A stretch of DNA of 64,000 nucleotides from JBJHBP01 sp050485645. GTDB taxonomy: Bacteria > Pseudomonadota > Gammaproteobacteria > Steroidobacterales > Rariloculaceae. The position numbers were made by a program, and so were the translations under genes. The stretch is taken from positions 1 to 64,000 of the forward strand of contig JBJHBT010000005.1 of assembly GCA_050485645.1 (NCBI GenBank). The letters are read 5' to 3'. The notes under the pieces are model-generated. The model saw only the letters and a program-made list of their open reading frames with translations. It did no database searches and had not been told where the DNA came from. Positions 44,973 through 53,303 of the stretch are shown here, piece by piece (within the stretch, counting starts at the first letter, position 1; each line of letters begins with the position of its first letter).

Positions 44973-45287
44973 ATGCGTCGGGTGTTTCGCAGCGAGTTTC
45001 TGGCCGAGGTGGGGCACTACCGCAATCTGCTGGAACAGGCAGGCATCCGCTGCATGATCCGCAACGACAAACTGTCGGGTGGGCTGGGCGAGATTCCGTT
45101 TCTGGAATGCCTGCCCGAACTGTGGGTGCTCGAAGACGGTGACTTCGATGCGGCGCAGGCATTGATCGAAGACCAGAATGGCATGCCATCATCAGCCCGC
45201 GCGTGGCGCTGTGAGCGTTGCCGTGAATCGAACGAGCCGCAGTTCGCGGTATGCTGGCAATGTGGCCATGCGGCACCGGAATTGTGA
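44973..45287 (+). CDS. DUF2007 domain protein with C-terminal zinc ribbon
   Basis: 104 residues. N-terminal DUF2007 (putative prokaryotic signal-transducing protein) domain, MRRVFRSEFLAEVGHYRNLLEQAGI...LWVLEDGDFDAAQALIED, a small ferredoxin-like fold. The C-terminus carries CERCRESNEPQFAVCWQCG, a Cys4 zinc ribbon (CxxC-x10-CxxC). The function of the family is not established. 47 nt after trpA on the same strand; could be read through from the trp operon. Confidence 0.8.
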   Translation: MRRVFRSEFLAEVGHYRNLLEQAGIRCMIRNDKLSGGLGEIPFLECLPELWVLEDGDFDAAQALIEDQNGMPSSARAWRCERCRESNEPQFAVCWQCGHAAPEL

Positions 45288-45379
45288 ACGGGTTCGCGGT
45301 CCACGCGGTGGGCAGCGTCGATCGGCGATCAGAGCGCGGCCCGCCTTTCCCTTAACGTATAGCTTCCGGACCAGCGACG

Positions 45380-46123
45380 ATGTCGAAACAGCAATCCACC
45401 GCCTGCGTGATGATCATTGGAAACGAGATTCTGTCCGGCAAGACACAGGACGCGAATCTCCAGTTTCTCGCACAGGAGCTCGCGGCGCTGGGTATCCGGC
45501 TCGACGAGGCGCGTGTAATCCGCGATGTGCCCGACGTGATCGCTGCCCAACTGAACGAATGCCGTGCCCGGTACACCTATGTGTTCACGACCGGTGGCAT
45601 AGGTCCGACTCACGACGATGTCACGGCAGAATCGGTGGCACGGGCATTCGGCGTCGATCTGGTCGTCGATGACGACGCCGTGCGGCGCATGAGCCGTGGC
45701 GGATCCGAGCTCAATGAAGCCCGCATGAAAATGGCTCGCGTGCCCGCCGGCGCTACGCTGATCGACAATCCGCTCAGTCATGCACCGGGATTTCGCGTGG
45801 CCAATGTGTTCGTGCTGGCGGGTATTCCGTCGGTGGCCCGGGCAATGTTCTCTGCGCTGGCCGATCAGCTGGTTGCGGGCAGTGCGATCCAGTCACGCAG
45901 TGTGGACGTGTTCATGCGGGAAGGCGACATTGCCCAGTCGCTGGAGCGGATTGCGGATGAGCATCCTGATGTGGAAATCGGCAGCTATCCGTTCGCCCGT
46001 GATGGCCGCTACGGTGCAACGCTGGTGGTGCGCGGCACCGACCCCGATCTGCTGGACGGGGTTCGCGATCAGATCGTGGCTGCCATGCAGGGGCTGGGCG
46101 GCGATCTGAAGGTGCACGACTGA
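45380..46123 (+). CDS. CinA/MoCF-domain protein (molybdopterin-binding fold)
   Basis: 247 residues. The MoaB/MogA-like fold is clear: VMIIGNEILSGKTQDANLQFLAQEL, TTGGIGPTHDDVTAESVARAFG. It corresponds to the N-terminal COG1058 domain of CinA without the C-terminal nicotinamide-nucleotide amidase domain. COG1058 proteins include pyrophosphatases acting on ADP-ribose/FAD-type nucleotides; the real substrate here is unknown. Stand-alone gene, convergent with the NRDE gene at 46134. Confidence 0.85.
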   Translation: MSKQQSTACVMIIGNEILSGKTQDANLQFLAQELAALGIRLDEARVIRDVPDVIAAQLNECRARYTYVFTTGGIGPTHDDVTAESVARAFGVDLVVDDDAVRRMSRGGSELNEARMKMARVPAGATLIDNPLSHAPGFRVANVFVLAGIPSVARAMFSALADQLVAGSAIQSRSVDVFMREGDIAQSLERIADEHPDVEIGSYPFARDGRYGATLVVRGTDPDLLDGVRDQIVAAMQGLGGDLKVHD

Positions 46124-46133
46124 GGAGCCGCAC

Positions 46134-46901
46134 TCAGAGGTGCGATGGCCGTGTCCGCGGCCTGATGATGACATGCGTGTCGCCGCTCGGGTTGCCCCGG
46201 GGATCGAAGCACCGTTCCATGAAGGTCAGCGTCCGGTCCGGTGCCTGCAGCACCACCGTCGAGCAGCGTGTGCCGAATGTTTCGTCGCGGATGAACAGCA
46301 TGTCCTGGTAGCCTTCGTGCGGGGAGCGGCCGCCACGTGACGATCCGGATGACGGGGGCGGAGCGAGCAGGTCGAGCAGGGCTTCCAGGGGCTCATCCAG
46401 TTCCAGCGCGTGGCTCATGCCTGTCCGCGCCGCGGTGATTTTCGGCCATGTGGCATCCAGGTGGGCGTTGCTGAGCACATGCACTCCGGCGCCCAATGCG
46501 GTTGCCGTCCCTCGGTTGCTGGCATACTGCAGCACGTCTCCGTCAAAGAGCAGCAGATTGTAGGGACCGAACTCGAGCGGGGAGGATTCCAGTTGCCGTG
46601 CGAATGCGGCCGCATCCAGGCTGTCACCGAGAAACGCCGGGACCAGGGCGCCGCGCGACCGCGTGTTGTCACCGGGCGTGTACGCGGCATCGTGAAAATT
46701 CGTCACCGCCCCGAATCGGCCGAATTCGTCGACGGCCAGCCAGGTGCCACCGGCCGTCAGGTCCCGCCCGCCGAAGATTCGCGGTTCACCGCCCCACCAC
46801 GACGCCGCCAGGGCCGGTCTTGCGTGCCGTTCGTCGCGATTGGCCGCGACCACGAACGGATAACGGGTCGAGATGCCGGCCGCGACGGCGATCAGACACA
46901 T
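46134..46901 (-). CDS. NRDE-family (TANGO2-like) protein
   Basis: 255 residues. Starts MCLI, with Cys2 as the probable N-terminal nucleophile of the Ntn-hydrolase-like NRDE fold, followed by VVAANRDERHARPA, GGRDLTAGGTWLAV and AVTNFHD, all family signatures. Function in bacteria is unclear; the animal homologue TANGO2 affects haem/lipid trafficking. The ATG at 46901 lies within the last codons of the flhC-like gene (10-nt overlap), so its translation is probably coupled to that regulator. Confidence 0.88.
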   Translation of the reverse strand: MCLIAVAAGISTRYPFVVAANRDERHARPALAASWWGGEPRIFGGRDLTAGGTWLAVDEFGRFGAVTNFHDAAYTPGDNTRSRGALVPAFLGDSLDAAAFARQLESSPLEFGPYNLLLFDGDVLQYASNRGTATALGAGVHVLSNAHLDATWPKITAARTGMSHALELDEPLEALLDLLAPPPSSGSSRGGRSPHEGYQDMLFIRDETFGTRCSTVVLQAPDRTLTFMERCFDPRGNPSGDTHVIIRPRTRPSHL

Positions 46902-47479
46902 GTCAGCGACTTCGCTGGCTTGTCCGTGTCGGTCGATTGCGGCAGCGCGGTGCAGGCCGGGCAACCCGATCGCGGGATCGCCAGCAGGTCGATCACGTAG
47001 CCGCTGGAGCAGACCTCACAGGTGGCCAGACCCAGTTCCTCGCCTTTGCGGATGCTGCACAACAGATTCCAGCTCCATTCAAATGTGAGATGCGCCCGCG
47101 GGACCAGCAGTGCGTGGGTCTCGAAACATTCGCAGAATCGGTGTCCCAGTTCGATGCTGCCATCCAGTTTCGGTCCCGGCGGGGCATGCACGCACAGTAA
47201 CTCATTGGCCAGCAACAGGTTGGCGAAGACGCCCGATTCCAGTGCACGCGCTGGCGTTCTGATCAGTGGCGCCACCTGAGACGGTGATCGGCCACGCTTG
47301 CGCCTGACATGGCTGCCCTTCCCGAATTTGAAGTAGGAGCCGTACAGCTTGCGTATCCGGTCGTCACTGAGGCCGGTCCAGAAGCGGATCGTTCCGGTGC
47401 GGGCCTCGTGTCCAATCATGCGCATGGCAAGCTCGAACCGGGCCTGTTCGCTCCGATAGCGGTTGTCCGTTGCTCTCAT
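46892..47479 (-). CDS. FlhC-like transcriptional regulator
   Basis: 195 residues. The N-terminal region (residues 12-46) resembles FlhC of enteric bacteria: RFELAMRMIGHEARTG, then TGLSDDRIRKLY. The zinc site of FlhC is kept: Cys154, Cys157, Cys173 and Cys176 (CEVC-x15-CPAC; E. coli FlhC has CxxC-x16-CxxC). A basic insert KFGKGSHVRRKRGRSP (51-66) could add DNA contacts. FlhC normally acts with FlhD as a DNA-binding activator of flagellar genes, but no flagellar gene is in the window. The gene is divergent from the FlhD-like gene, not downstream of it, and overlaps the NRDE gene. Confidence 0.78.
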   Translation of the reverse strand: MRATDNRYRSEQARFELAMRMIGHEARTGTIRFWTGLSDDRIRKLYGSYFKFGKGSHVRRKRGRSPSQVAPLIRTPARALESGVFANLLLANELLCVHAPPGPKLDGSIELGHRFCECFETHALLVPRAHLTFEWSWNLLCSIRKGEELGLATCEVCSSGYVIDLLAIPRSGCPACTALPQSTDTDKPAKSLTCV

Positions 47480-47528
47480 TATTCTTTTCCCCGCGAATCA
47501 GCGATTTTCGAGTACTTAGACTAGAATA

Positions 47529-47560
47529 ACCATAAATGGTATTTTAGGACCATATATGGT
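47529..47560. promoter_or_regulatory. Paired palindromic operator candidate between flhC-like and flhD-like genes
   Basis: ACCATAAATGGT (47529-47540) and the perfect palindrome ACCATATATGGT (47549-47560) are spaced 20 bp centre to centre, two helical turns, so two dimers would bind on the same face. They sit in the 105-nt AT-rich divergent spacer, closer to the flhD-like start (47585) than to the flhC-like start (47479). They do not resemble the published FlhDC box. Confidence 0.6.
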
Positions 47561-47584
47561 AATTCGAGACAAAAAAGAACAATC

Positions 47585-48172
47585 ATGTTATCCACAATCT
47601 TCTCTCCGGCCGACCAGCTCAGCCAGATTCACGAACTCAACCGCCTCTTCCTCACCTGCCTGTACCAGCGTGCCCGAAATGGCGAGGACTGCCTGGGGAT
47701 GTCCGAGCGTGTCAGGATCCTGCTGGCTGCCGCCGACCCGCAGGCGCTGAACCGGGTGGCGGAGTTTCCGCGCTCCCTGTTCGACGTCTCGGTGCAGGAG
47801 ACACTGGACGACGCGAATGCGGGTGCCGGGCAGACGGTCGCTGAACTGAGCTGCAGCGCGTTGAACATGACCATCATGCACTCCGCCTGGAACCTGAGCC
47901 GCACCAGCGGATACTATGCCCGGCTGTTCCTCGGGTTGCGCACCCGCGCGGTGGAAAGGCTGCGCCGGACCACACTGTATGAACTGCCGCAACTGGCGCT
48001 GGCCGATGGTGCGGTGCGCTGCGCGTTTGCCGGTTCCGAGAGACTGTGGCGTGAGCTGCTGTTCGATGACCGGCCCGAGGTGCGTCAGCGGCTCGGTCTG
48101 ATCGTCCTGCAACCGCAGCTGGCGCTGGACTCGCACCGGGTGCTTCAGACAGCGCCGCAGTTCAGTCAGTAG
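47585..48172 (+). CDS. Tandem FlhD-like protein (putative regulator, FlhC partner)
   Basis: 195 residues. Residues 14-70 (IHELNRLFLTCLYQRA, then LGMSERVRILLAAADPQ) follow the pattern of E. coli FlhD (IYDINLSYLL ... LGINEEMATTLAALTLPQ): from the conserved Gly (38) onward, L, A, A and the pair A-E align without gaps. A second copy is visible at 93-149 (LNMTIMHSAWNLSRTSGYYA, LGLRTRAVERL), with the Asn-to-Gly distance of 23 residues exactly as in FlhD. Identity is low (about one in five by eye), so the call rests on gap-free pattern and on the divergent FlhC-like neighbour. Weak ribosome-binding site (AAAGAAC) before ATG 47585. Confidence 0.6.
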   Translation: MLSTIFSPADQLSQIHELNRLFLTCLYQRARNGEDCLGMSERVRILLAAADPQALNRVAEFPRSLFDVSVQETLDDANAGAGQTVAELSCSALNMTIMHSAWNLSRTSGYYARLFLGLRTRAVERLRRTTLYELPQLALADGAVRCAFAGSERLWRELLFDDRPEVRQRLGLIVLQPQLALDSHRVLQTAPQFSQ

Positions 48173-48266
48173 TCAGTCGCGCCCGCCAGCCTCAACCTGC
48201 CTGCTCCGCGTCCAGTACAATAACGGGCTTTTGTCATCCGCTGCCGCCTCGGAGATTGGCGCGACC

Positions 48267-49211
48267 ATGAATCCAACGCTGGACGCCCTGGCGATCAAAC
48301 AGCTGCGCAAGACCTACCCGAACGGGGTCGAGGCGCTGAAGGGAATCGACCTCACAGTCCGGCAGGGCGACTTTTTCGCGCTGCTGGGTCCCAATGGCGC
48401 CGGCAAGACGACGGCGATCGGCATCATCACCTCGCTGGTGAAAAAGACCGCCGGCAGCATCAACGTGTTCGGCCACGACCTGGATCGACAGCCTGAAATC
48501 GTCAAGAGCTGTATCGGCGTCGTGCCCCAGGAAGTCAATCTCAATCTGTTCGAACGCAACGATTTCACGCTGATCAACCAGGCCGGCTACTACGGCGTGC
48601 CGCGGCGACTCGCGACGCAGCGTGCCGAGAAGTATCTAAAGGCGCTGCACCTGTGGGACAAGCGGCATGAGTCGGCGCGCACCCTGTCCGGTGGCATGAA
48701 ACGCCGCCTGATGATTGCGCGTGCCCTGGTCCACGAACCGCGACTGCTGATCCTCGACGAACCCACCGCGGGTGTGGATATCGAGATTCGCCGGTCGATG
48801 TGGGACCTGATGCGCGAGATCAATGCCTCCGGCGTCACGATCATACTCACGACCCATTACCTGGAAGAGGCCGAGAGTCTGTGCCGCAATGTCGCCATCA
48901 TCGACGAGGGTCGCATCATCGAGAACGATGCCATTGCGAACGTGGTGCGCAAACTGCAGCGCGAGGTGTTCGTGCTCACGCTCGAACAGCGCCTGAGTGA
49001 GGCGCCGGTGCTGGACGATTATGTGGTGAGGCTGCGCAATGAACATGAGCTTGAGGTCGAGGTCGACCGGGGGCAGGGGCTGAACAGGTTGTTCCAGCGG
49101 CTGTCCGAGCAGTCGCTGACCGTCGCCAGCATGCGCACCAGGAGCAACCGCCTCGAGGAGCTGTTCATCCGGCTGGTGGAGAACAAGCCGACGCGGGGGG
49201 CGGCCGCATGA
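48267..49211 (+). CDS. yadG: ABC-2 type transporter ATPase (YadG-like)
   Basis: 314 residues. Walker A GPNGAGKTT, Q-loop VVPQEVNLNLF, signature LSGGMKRRLMIARAL, Walker B LLILDEPTAGVD, H-loop TTHYLEEAE. The C-terminal extension fits the YadG class (SNRLEELFIRLVE). The frame opens earlier, but ATG 48267 gives the family start; GGAG lies about 12 nt upstream. Overlaps the permease gene by 4 nt. Substrate unknown. Confidence 0.9.
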   Translation: MNPTLDALAIKQLRKTYPNGVEALKGIDLTVRQGDFFALLGPNGAGKTTAIGIITSLVKKTAGSINVFGHDLDRQPEIVKSCIGVVPQEVNLNLFERNDFTLINQAGYYGVPRRLATQRAEKYLKALHLWDKRHESARTLSGGMKRRLMIARALVHEPRLLILDEPTAGVDIEIRRSMWDLMREINASGVTIILTTHYLEEAESLCRNVAIIDEGRIIENDAIANVVRKLQREVFVLTLEQRLSEAPVLDDYVVRLRNEHELEVEVDRGQGLNRLFQRLSEQSLTVASMRTRSNRLEELFIRLVENKPTRGAAA

Positions 49212-50038
49212 GCGAAGGGCAGACGCAGGTGACGGCGGCCTTCACGCCGGGCGCACGAACGCCGGACCGCAGGGCGGCGGCTCTGGTGGGCCTGTACACG
49301 CTGGTCCGCAAGGAGGTCCGGCGTGTGCTGCGGATCTGGATCCAGACCGTGGTGCCGCCGGGCATTACGATGACGCTGTATTTCATCATTTTCGGCAGCC
49401 TGATCGGTGCGCGCATCGGCGACATGGACGGCGTGCCCTATACGACCTTCATCGCGCCTGGCCTGATCATGATGGCGGTGATCACGAATTCGTTCGGTAA
49501 CGTCGTGTCGTCGTTCTTTTCCAGCAAGCTGCAGCTGCACCTGGAGGAGCTGCTGGTTTCGCCGATGTCGATGAGCAGCATCGTGCTCGGTTTCGTTGTC
49601 GGTGGCGTGGTGCGCGGCCTGCTGGTTGCGGCGATGGTGACCGTGGTTGCGCTGTTCTTTACCGAGCTGCCGGTTGCGCATCCGCTGATACTGATCGCCG
49701 TGCTGATACTGACCGCCACGGTGTTCTCGCTGGCGGGGCTTCTGAACGCGCTGTTCGCGAAGAAATTCGACGACATCACGATCGTGCCCACCTTCGTGCT
49801 CACGCCTTTGACCTATCTGGGCGGCGTATTCTTTTCGATCTCCCTGCTGTCGCCCGTCTGGCAGGGCATCGCGCGGGCGAACCCCATTCTGTACATGGTG
49901 GACGCCTTCCGCTACGGCATGCTGGGTACCTCCAGCATCCCGATCACCACGGCCTTCGCGATCATCGTCACCGCGCTGGTGGTGCTGTTCGCGGTGGCGA
50001 TGTTTCTGCTGAAGCGCGGCTATGGCATTCGCAGTTGA
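49208..50038 (+). CDS. yadH: ABC-2 type transporter permease (YadH-like)
   Basis: 276 residues, about six transmembrane helices. ABC-2 signature features: coupling region LYTLVRKEVRRVLRIWIQTVVPPGITMTLYFIIFG, LQLHLEELLVSPM, and PLTYLGGVFFSISLLSPVWQGIARANPILYMVDAFRYG. Forms an exporter with the YadG-like ATPase; an N-terminal extension of about 25 residues is not typical of YadH. Translationally coupled to the ATPase gene. Confidence 0.92.
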   Translation: MSEGQTQVTAAFTPGARTPDRRAAALVGLYTLVRKEVRRVLRIWIQTVVPPGITMTLYFIIFGSLIGARIGDMDGVPYTTFIAPGLIMMAVITNSFGNVVSSFFSSKLQLHLEELLVSPMSMSSIVLGFVVGGVVRGLLVAAMVTVVALFFTELPVAHPLILIAVLILTATVFSLAGLLNALFAKKFDDITIVPTFVLTPLTYLGGVFFSISLLSPVWQGIARANPILYMVDAFRYGMLGTSSIPITTAFAIIVTALVVLFAVAMFLLKRGYGIRS

Positions 50039-50180
50039 GATCGGGCGGGTTGCCCGCGGGACGTCTCGGCTTCGGTAACGTCTTCTGACGCTGCCGGTGC
50101 GTCCCTGCATCGGCCATCATGGCCACCTGCGGCGATGACCGAGCCGCTGGCTTCGCCGGCGGGCATTGAGCCTGGCCGCG

Positions 50181-50951
50181 TCAGCGGGTGCTGATGCGGA
50201 ACCGCGTGCCCCGGTAGCTGAGTACGACCTGGTCGGATTCGATGCTGACGACCTGCGGCCCCTCGCTGAGGGTTTCGCCTTCCCGGTAGCGTGTGCCGTT
50301 GATGAAAACGAAGCGTTGTGCGGGGTTGGCGCCGTACATGTGCATTTCCAGGTTCAGGTTCGGCACCGTGATGCCCTGCGTCGCCAGTTCAAGAATCGTC
50401 GGAGGCATATCCGTGGCGGCGCTGGCGCTCCGGCTGCCGTCTGTCTGCGGCCGGGGCGCGCCGGTTTCTGCCGCCACCGCCGCCGGCGGAGGCGGCGGCG
50501 TGCTGACGGTGGGCCGGCTCGCCGCCAGCGTTTCCAGCGGCGAGGTACGCGGCGGCGCCACTGCACCTGATGAGTCTGCCGCTCGGGCGATGCCGGATGA
50601 TCCGGCTGCGGCCGTCTGCCCGGCGGCTGGTGCCCCGGCGCCCGTGGCCGCCAACCGCGGGACCGGTTCGAAGGCGCCGGGCGTGTGCTCCAAGCTCTGT
50701 GCAGGGCTCTGTGCCTGGGACTGCGACTGCACCGCGGATTGCGCCGGGCCCTGTGATGCGCCCGGTGTCCCGGTCAGCCACCAGGCACCGGCAAGTACGA
50801 CCACGCAGAGGGCCAGCATCGCTATCAGGACAACGGACCAGACCGGCGCGCGCTGGCGCGGTCTGGCAAGTGGTGCGCGCGTGATCGTCGGCACGGCGCC
50901 CCGCTGGCGTTCGTTCTCGGACTTCCGCAGTGCGTCGAGTATGAATGACAT
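50181..50951 (-). CDS. gspB: GspB-type general secretion assembly factor
   Basis: 256 residues. Cytoplasmic start MSFILDALRKSENERQRG, typical of GspB/ExeB partners of ExeA; one transmembrane helix (about residues 37-60); a long Ala/Pro/Ser/Gln-rich periplasmic linker (about 60-180); and a C-terminal GspB domain (LNLEMHMYGANPAQRFVFINGTRYREGE). In Aeromonas ExeAB helps the type II secretin assemble across peptidoglycan. 1 nt downstream of exeA. No other gsp gene is in the window. Confidence 0.9.
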   Translation of the reverse strand: MSFILDALRKSENERQRGAVPTITRAPLARPRQRAPVWSVVLIAMLALCVVVLAGAWWLTGTPGASQGPAQSAVQSQSQAQSPAQSLEHTPGAFEPVPRLAATGAGAPAAGQTAAAGSSGIARAADSSGAVAPPRTSPLETLAASRPTVSTPPPPPAAVAAETGAPRPQTDGSRSASAATDMPPTILELATQGITVPNLNLEMHMYGANPAQRFVFINGTRYREGETLSEGPQVVSIESDQVVLSYRGTRFRISTR

Positions 50952-50952
50952 G

Positions 50953-52632
50953 TCAGTGCGGCTTCCGCAGCCAGGGGGTATCGGGGGCGCCGAGATCTGT
51001 CGTCAACGTGATCAGCGTCTTGGTGCCGACTATGCCATCCACGGTCAGCAGACGATCGCGCTGATAGGCGCGCACGGCTGTCTCCAGCTGGCGGTCGTAG
51101 ACGCGGGAGTCAGGATCGCCGAAGGTTTCGCCGCGCACACGGCCGAGCGCGTCACGCAGCCAGGGGACGGCCTCGTCCGTGGTGCCCGGCACCAGATCGC
51201 GGCTGACCACGGTTTCCGGCCGCCACAGCAACAGATGGCTGCCGAACCAGTGGTGCGTCAGATCCGACAATCCGATCTTCCGCGGTCCGTCACCGGCATC
51301 GATCTCCGCGTAGTCATAGCCCAGCGCGGTGATGACCACCTGGTATTCCACGCCGCGATCACCGCGCAGCGACAGGATCGCCGGTCGGTTCAGGCGTCGC
51401 AGCTGGCTGATCGAGCTGCCATTCTCAATCAGGCAGCGCAGGCCAAATGCTTCCGCCTGGTCACAGGCGGTGCCGTCGTCGGGTTCGTAGGTCGCACCCC
51501 ACAGGCTGAACAGGCGTGTGACCGCGGTGTCGGTGGCGAACGAAATCGACGGGTCGTCGAGCAGTTCGCGCAGACTCACATAGCGCTGCGCGCTTTCCGG
51601 CGCGGCTGTGCCGGCGGAAGGCGTTCCCATCAACGATGGCGCTTCTTCCGACGTTCCCTGAGGTGTCAGTTCCGCAACCGGTCCCGCGCCATCGGTGGCG
51701 CGCGCGGAGGCGGCATCGACGCTCGCCGGCTGCCACCGCAGCCACGCCATCGACAGTACGATCGACAGCAGCACGGTGCCGGCCAGCATGCCGGCGGCCG
51801 ACCAGCTCAGCCACATCGGCATCCCGCGGCCGCCGAACACCTCGGCGGCCGCCTGCCTGACGAGCCGTCTGTCGACACGCGTGCTGTCGCGTGTATAGGC
51901 GGCGAGCAGCGCGTGGTCGGCGATGACATTGATGAGCCGGGGAATGCCGCCCGACTGGCGGTAGATTTCGCGGATCGCCGAGGGCTCGAAGACATCCGGG
52001 TGTCCGCCGGCGACGCGGATGCGGTGACTGATGTAGGCAACGGTGTCGTCCCAGTCCAGCGGTTCCAGGTGGTAACGGCCGGTGATGCGCTGTGCCACCT
52101 GGCGCATCTCCCTGCGGTCCAGCAGGTCGCGCAGCTCGGGCTGGCCGATCAGGATGATCTGCAGCAGTTTCTGCCGGGCCGTTTCCAGGTTGGTCAGCAG
52201 CCGCACCTGTTCCAGCAGCTCGGCATCCAGGGTCTGCGCTTCGTCGACGATCAGAACGATGCGGCGGCCGGCGGCATGCGCTTCCAGCAGATGCCGGTTG
52301 AGTGCGTCGATCAGCCCCTTCACCGTGTTTTCCTCGGGCGGCGCAACCTGCAGTTCGCTGCAGATTGCCTGAAGGAACTCGAGGCGCGTGAGCTGCGGGT
52401 TCAGTATCAGCGCGATCTGCGCGCTGTCGTTGCGCTGTTCCAGCAGGCTGCGTACCAGTGTGGTCTTGCCGGTGCCGACCTCGCCGGTGAGCTGTATGAA
52501 ACCTCCGCTTTCGGATACGCCGTACACCAGATGCGCCAGGGCATCGGTATGACGCGCGCTCAGGTACAGATAACGCGGGTCCGGTGTGATCGCGAATGGC
52601 TTCTCGTTCAACCCGAAAAATTCGGTGTACAC
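50953..52632 (-). CDS. exeA: ExeA/GspA-type AAA ATPase with peptidoglycan-binding domain
   Basis: 559 residues. N-terminal AAA domain: YTEFFGLNEKPFAITPDPRYLY, Walker A GEVGTGKTTL, Walker B IVLIVDEAQTLD, arginine-rich RITGRYHLEPL. One transmembrane helix at about residues 270-290, then a periplasmic part with a peptidoglycan-binding-1-like domain near the C-terminus (YDRQLETAVRAYQRDRLLTVDGIVG). GTG 52632 has AGGA about 9 nt upstream and precedes the family N-terminus directly; a TTG eight codons earlier is less likely. Works with GspB. Confidence 0.92.
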   Translation of the reverse strand: MYTEFFGLNEKPFAITPDPRYLYLSARHTDALAHLVYGVSESGGFIQLTGEVGTGKTTLVRSLLEQRNDSAQIALILNPQLTRLEFLQAICSELQVAPPEENTVKGLIDALNRHLLEAHAAGRRIVLIVDEAQTLDAELLEQVRLLTNLETARQKLLQIILIGQPELRDLLDRREMRQVAQRITGRYHLEPLDWDDTVAYISHRIRVAGGHPDVFEPSAIREIYRQSGGIPRLINVIADHALLAAYTRDSTRVDRRLVRQAAAEVFGGRGMPMWLSWSAAGMLAGTVLLSIVLSMAWLRWQPASVDAASARATDGAGPVAELTPQGTSEEAPSLMGTPSAGTAAPESAQRYVSLRELLDDPSISFATDTAVTRLFSLWGATYEPDDGTACDQAEAFGLRCLIENGSSISQLRRLNRPAILSLRGDRGVEYQVVITALGYDYAEIDAGDGPRKIGLSDLTHHWFGSHLLLWRPETVVSRDLVPGTTDEAVPWLRDALGRVRGETFGDPDSRVYDRQLETAVRAYQRDRLLTVDGIVGTKTLITLTTDLGAPDTPWLRKPH

Positions 52633-52692
52633 GGCTGCGATTCCTGTTGGTTGCAAATCCGGTTTCCCGGCGCCGCCCCAGGGGGTTACGGG

Positions 52693-53190
52693 TTACCGCA
52701 CGCGAATCGTGATCACGTCCGACATGATGGGCGGGTCATGCGGAATGTGCAGATGGTCGCCAACCAGCAGCTGCAGGCGGTGCTCGCCCGGTGGCAGCTC
52801 GATCTCCGCTTCGGTCTGTCCGTTGCCGAAGTGAACATGACGTTCGTCTGCCGGAATCGGCATGTCCATTGGCGGCGGGGAAGTATTGATCAGCAGGTGA
52901 TGGTGGCCGGTATCGGGATGATTCACGCCGACAGGCGCAACCCCGGCGTTTTCGAGGCCGAAGATGACGCGTACCGGACTTTCAACCTCGTCGCCGTCCG
53001 ACGGACTGATGAAATACACAGCCGCGTCCGCCGGGGCCGGCTGTCGCGGCAGGCCGGACGCCTGTGGCGGTGGGGCCGCTGTCGTCGCCGGCGGCTGCGT
53101 GACATCCGGCGGAGTCGAGCCACGCTGGCCGCAGCCGTAGACGGTCAGGCAGAGGCACAGTACCAGTGCAGGATGTAAGCGGATGCGCAT
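52693..53190 (-). CDS. DUF4399 lipoprotein
   Basis: 165 residues. Lipoprotein signal MRIRLHPALVLCLCLTVYGCG with the lipidated Cys at about position 20; a Pro/Gln-rich linker; then the DUF4399 domain (AVYFISPSDGDEVESPVRVIFGLENAGVAP, TGHHHLLIN, HVHFGNGQTEAEIELPPGEHRLQLLVGD). His-rich motifs suggest metal binding, unproved. GGGAGA 7 nt before the ATG supports this start over the longer frame. Confidence 0.85.
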   Translation of the reverse strand: MRIRLHPALVLCLCLTVYGCGQRGSTPPDVTQPPATTAAPPPQASGLPRQPAPADAAVYFISPSDGDEVESPVRVIFGLENAGVAPVGVNHPDTGHHHLLINTSPPPMDMPIPADERHVHFGNGQTEAEIELPPGEHRLQLLVGDHLHIPHDPPIMSDVITIRVR

Positions 53191-53303
53191 TGCGGATCTC
53201 CCGAATGTCGACTTTGGTTCCGAATGAGCCCACAAATGTAACATGGCCAACCCCCTGCCCCCGAGTCCGGGCATGCATGGAAGCCGGGGGCGGGCCGCGC
53301 GGC

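Noticed and set aside
50293..53178. 961-codon open frame on the plus strand opposite gspB, exeA and the DUF4399 gene
   Set aside because: It spans three well-supported minus-strand genes and their gaps; the translation has no recognisable domain. Typical of high-G+C antisense frames.
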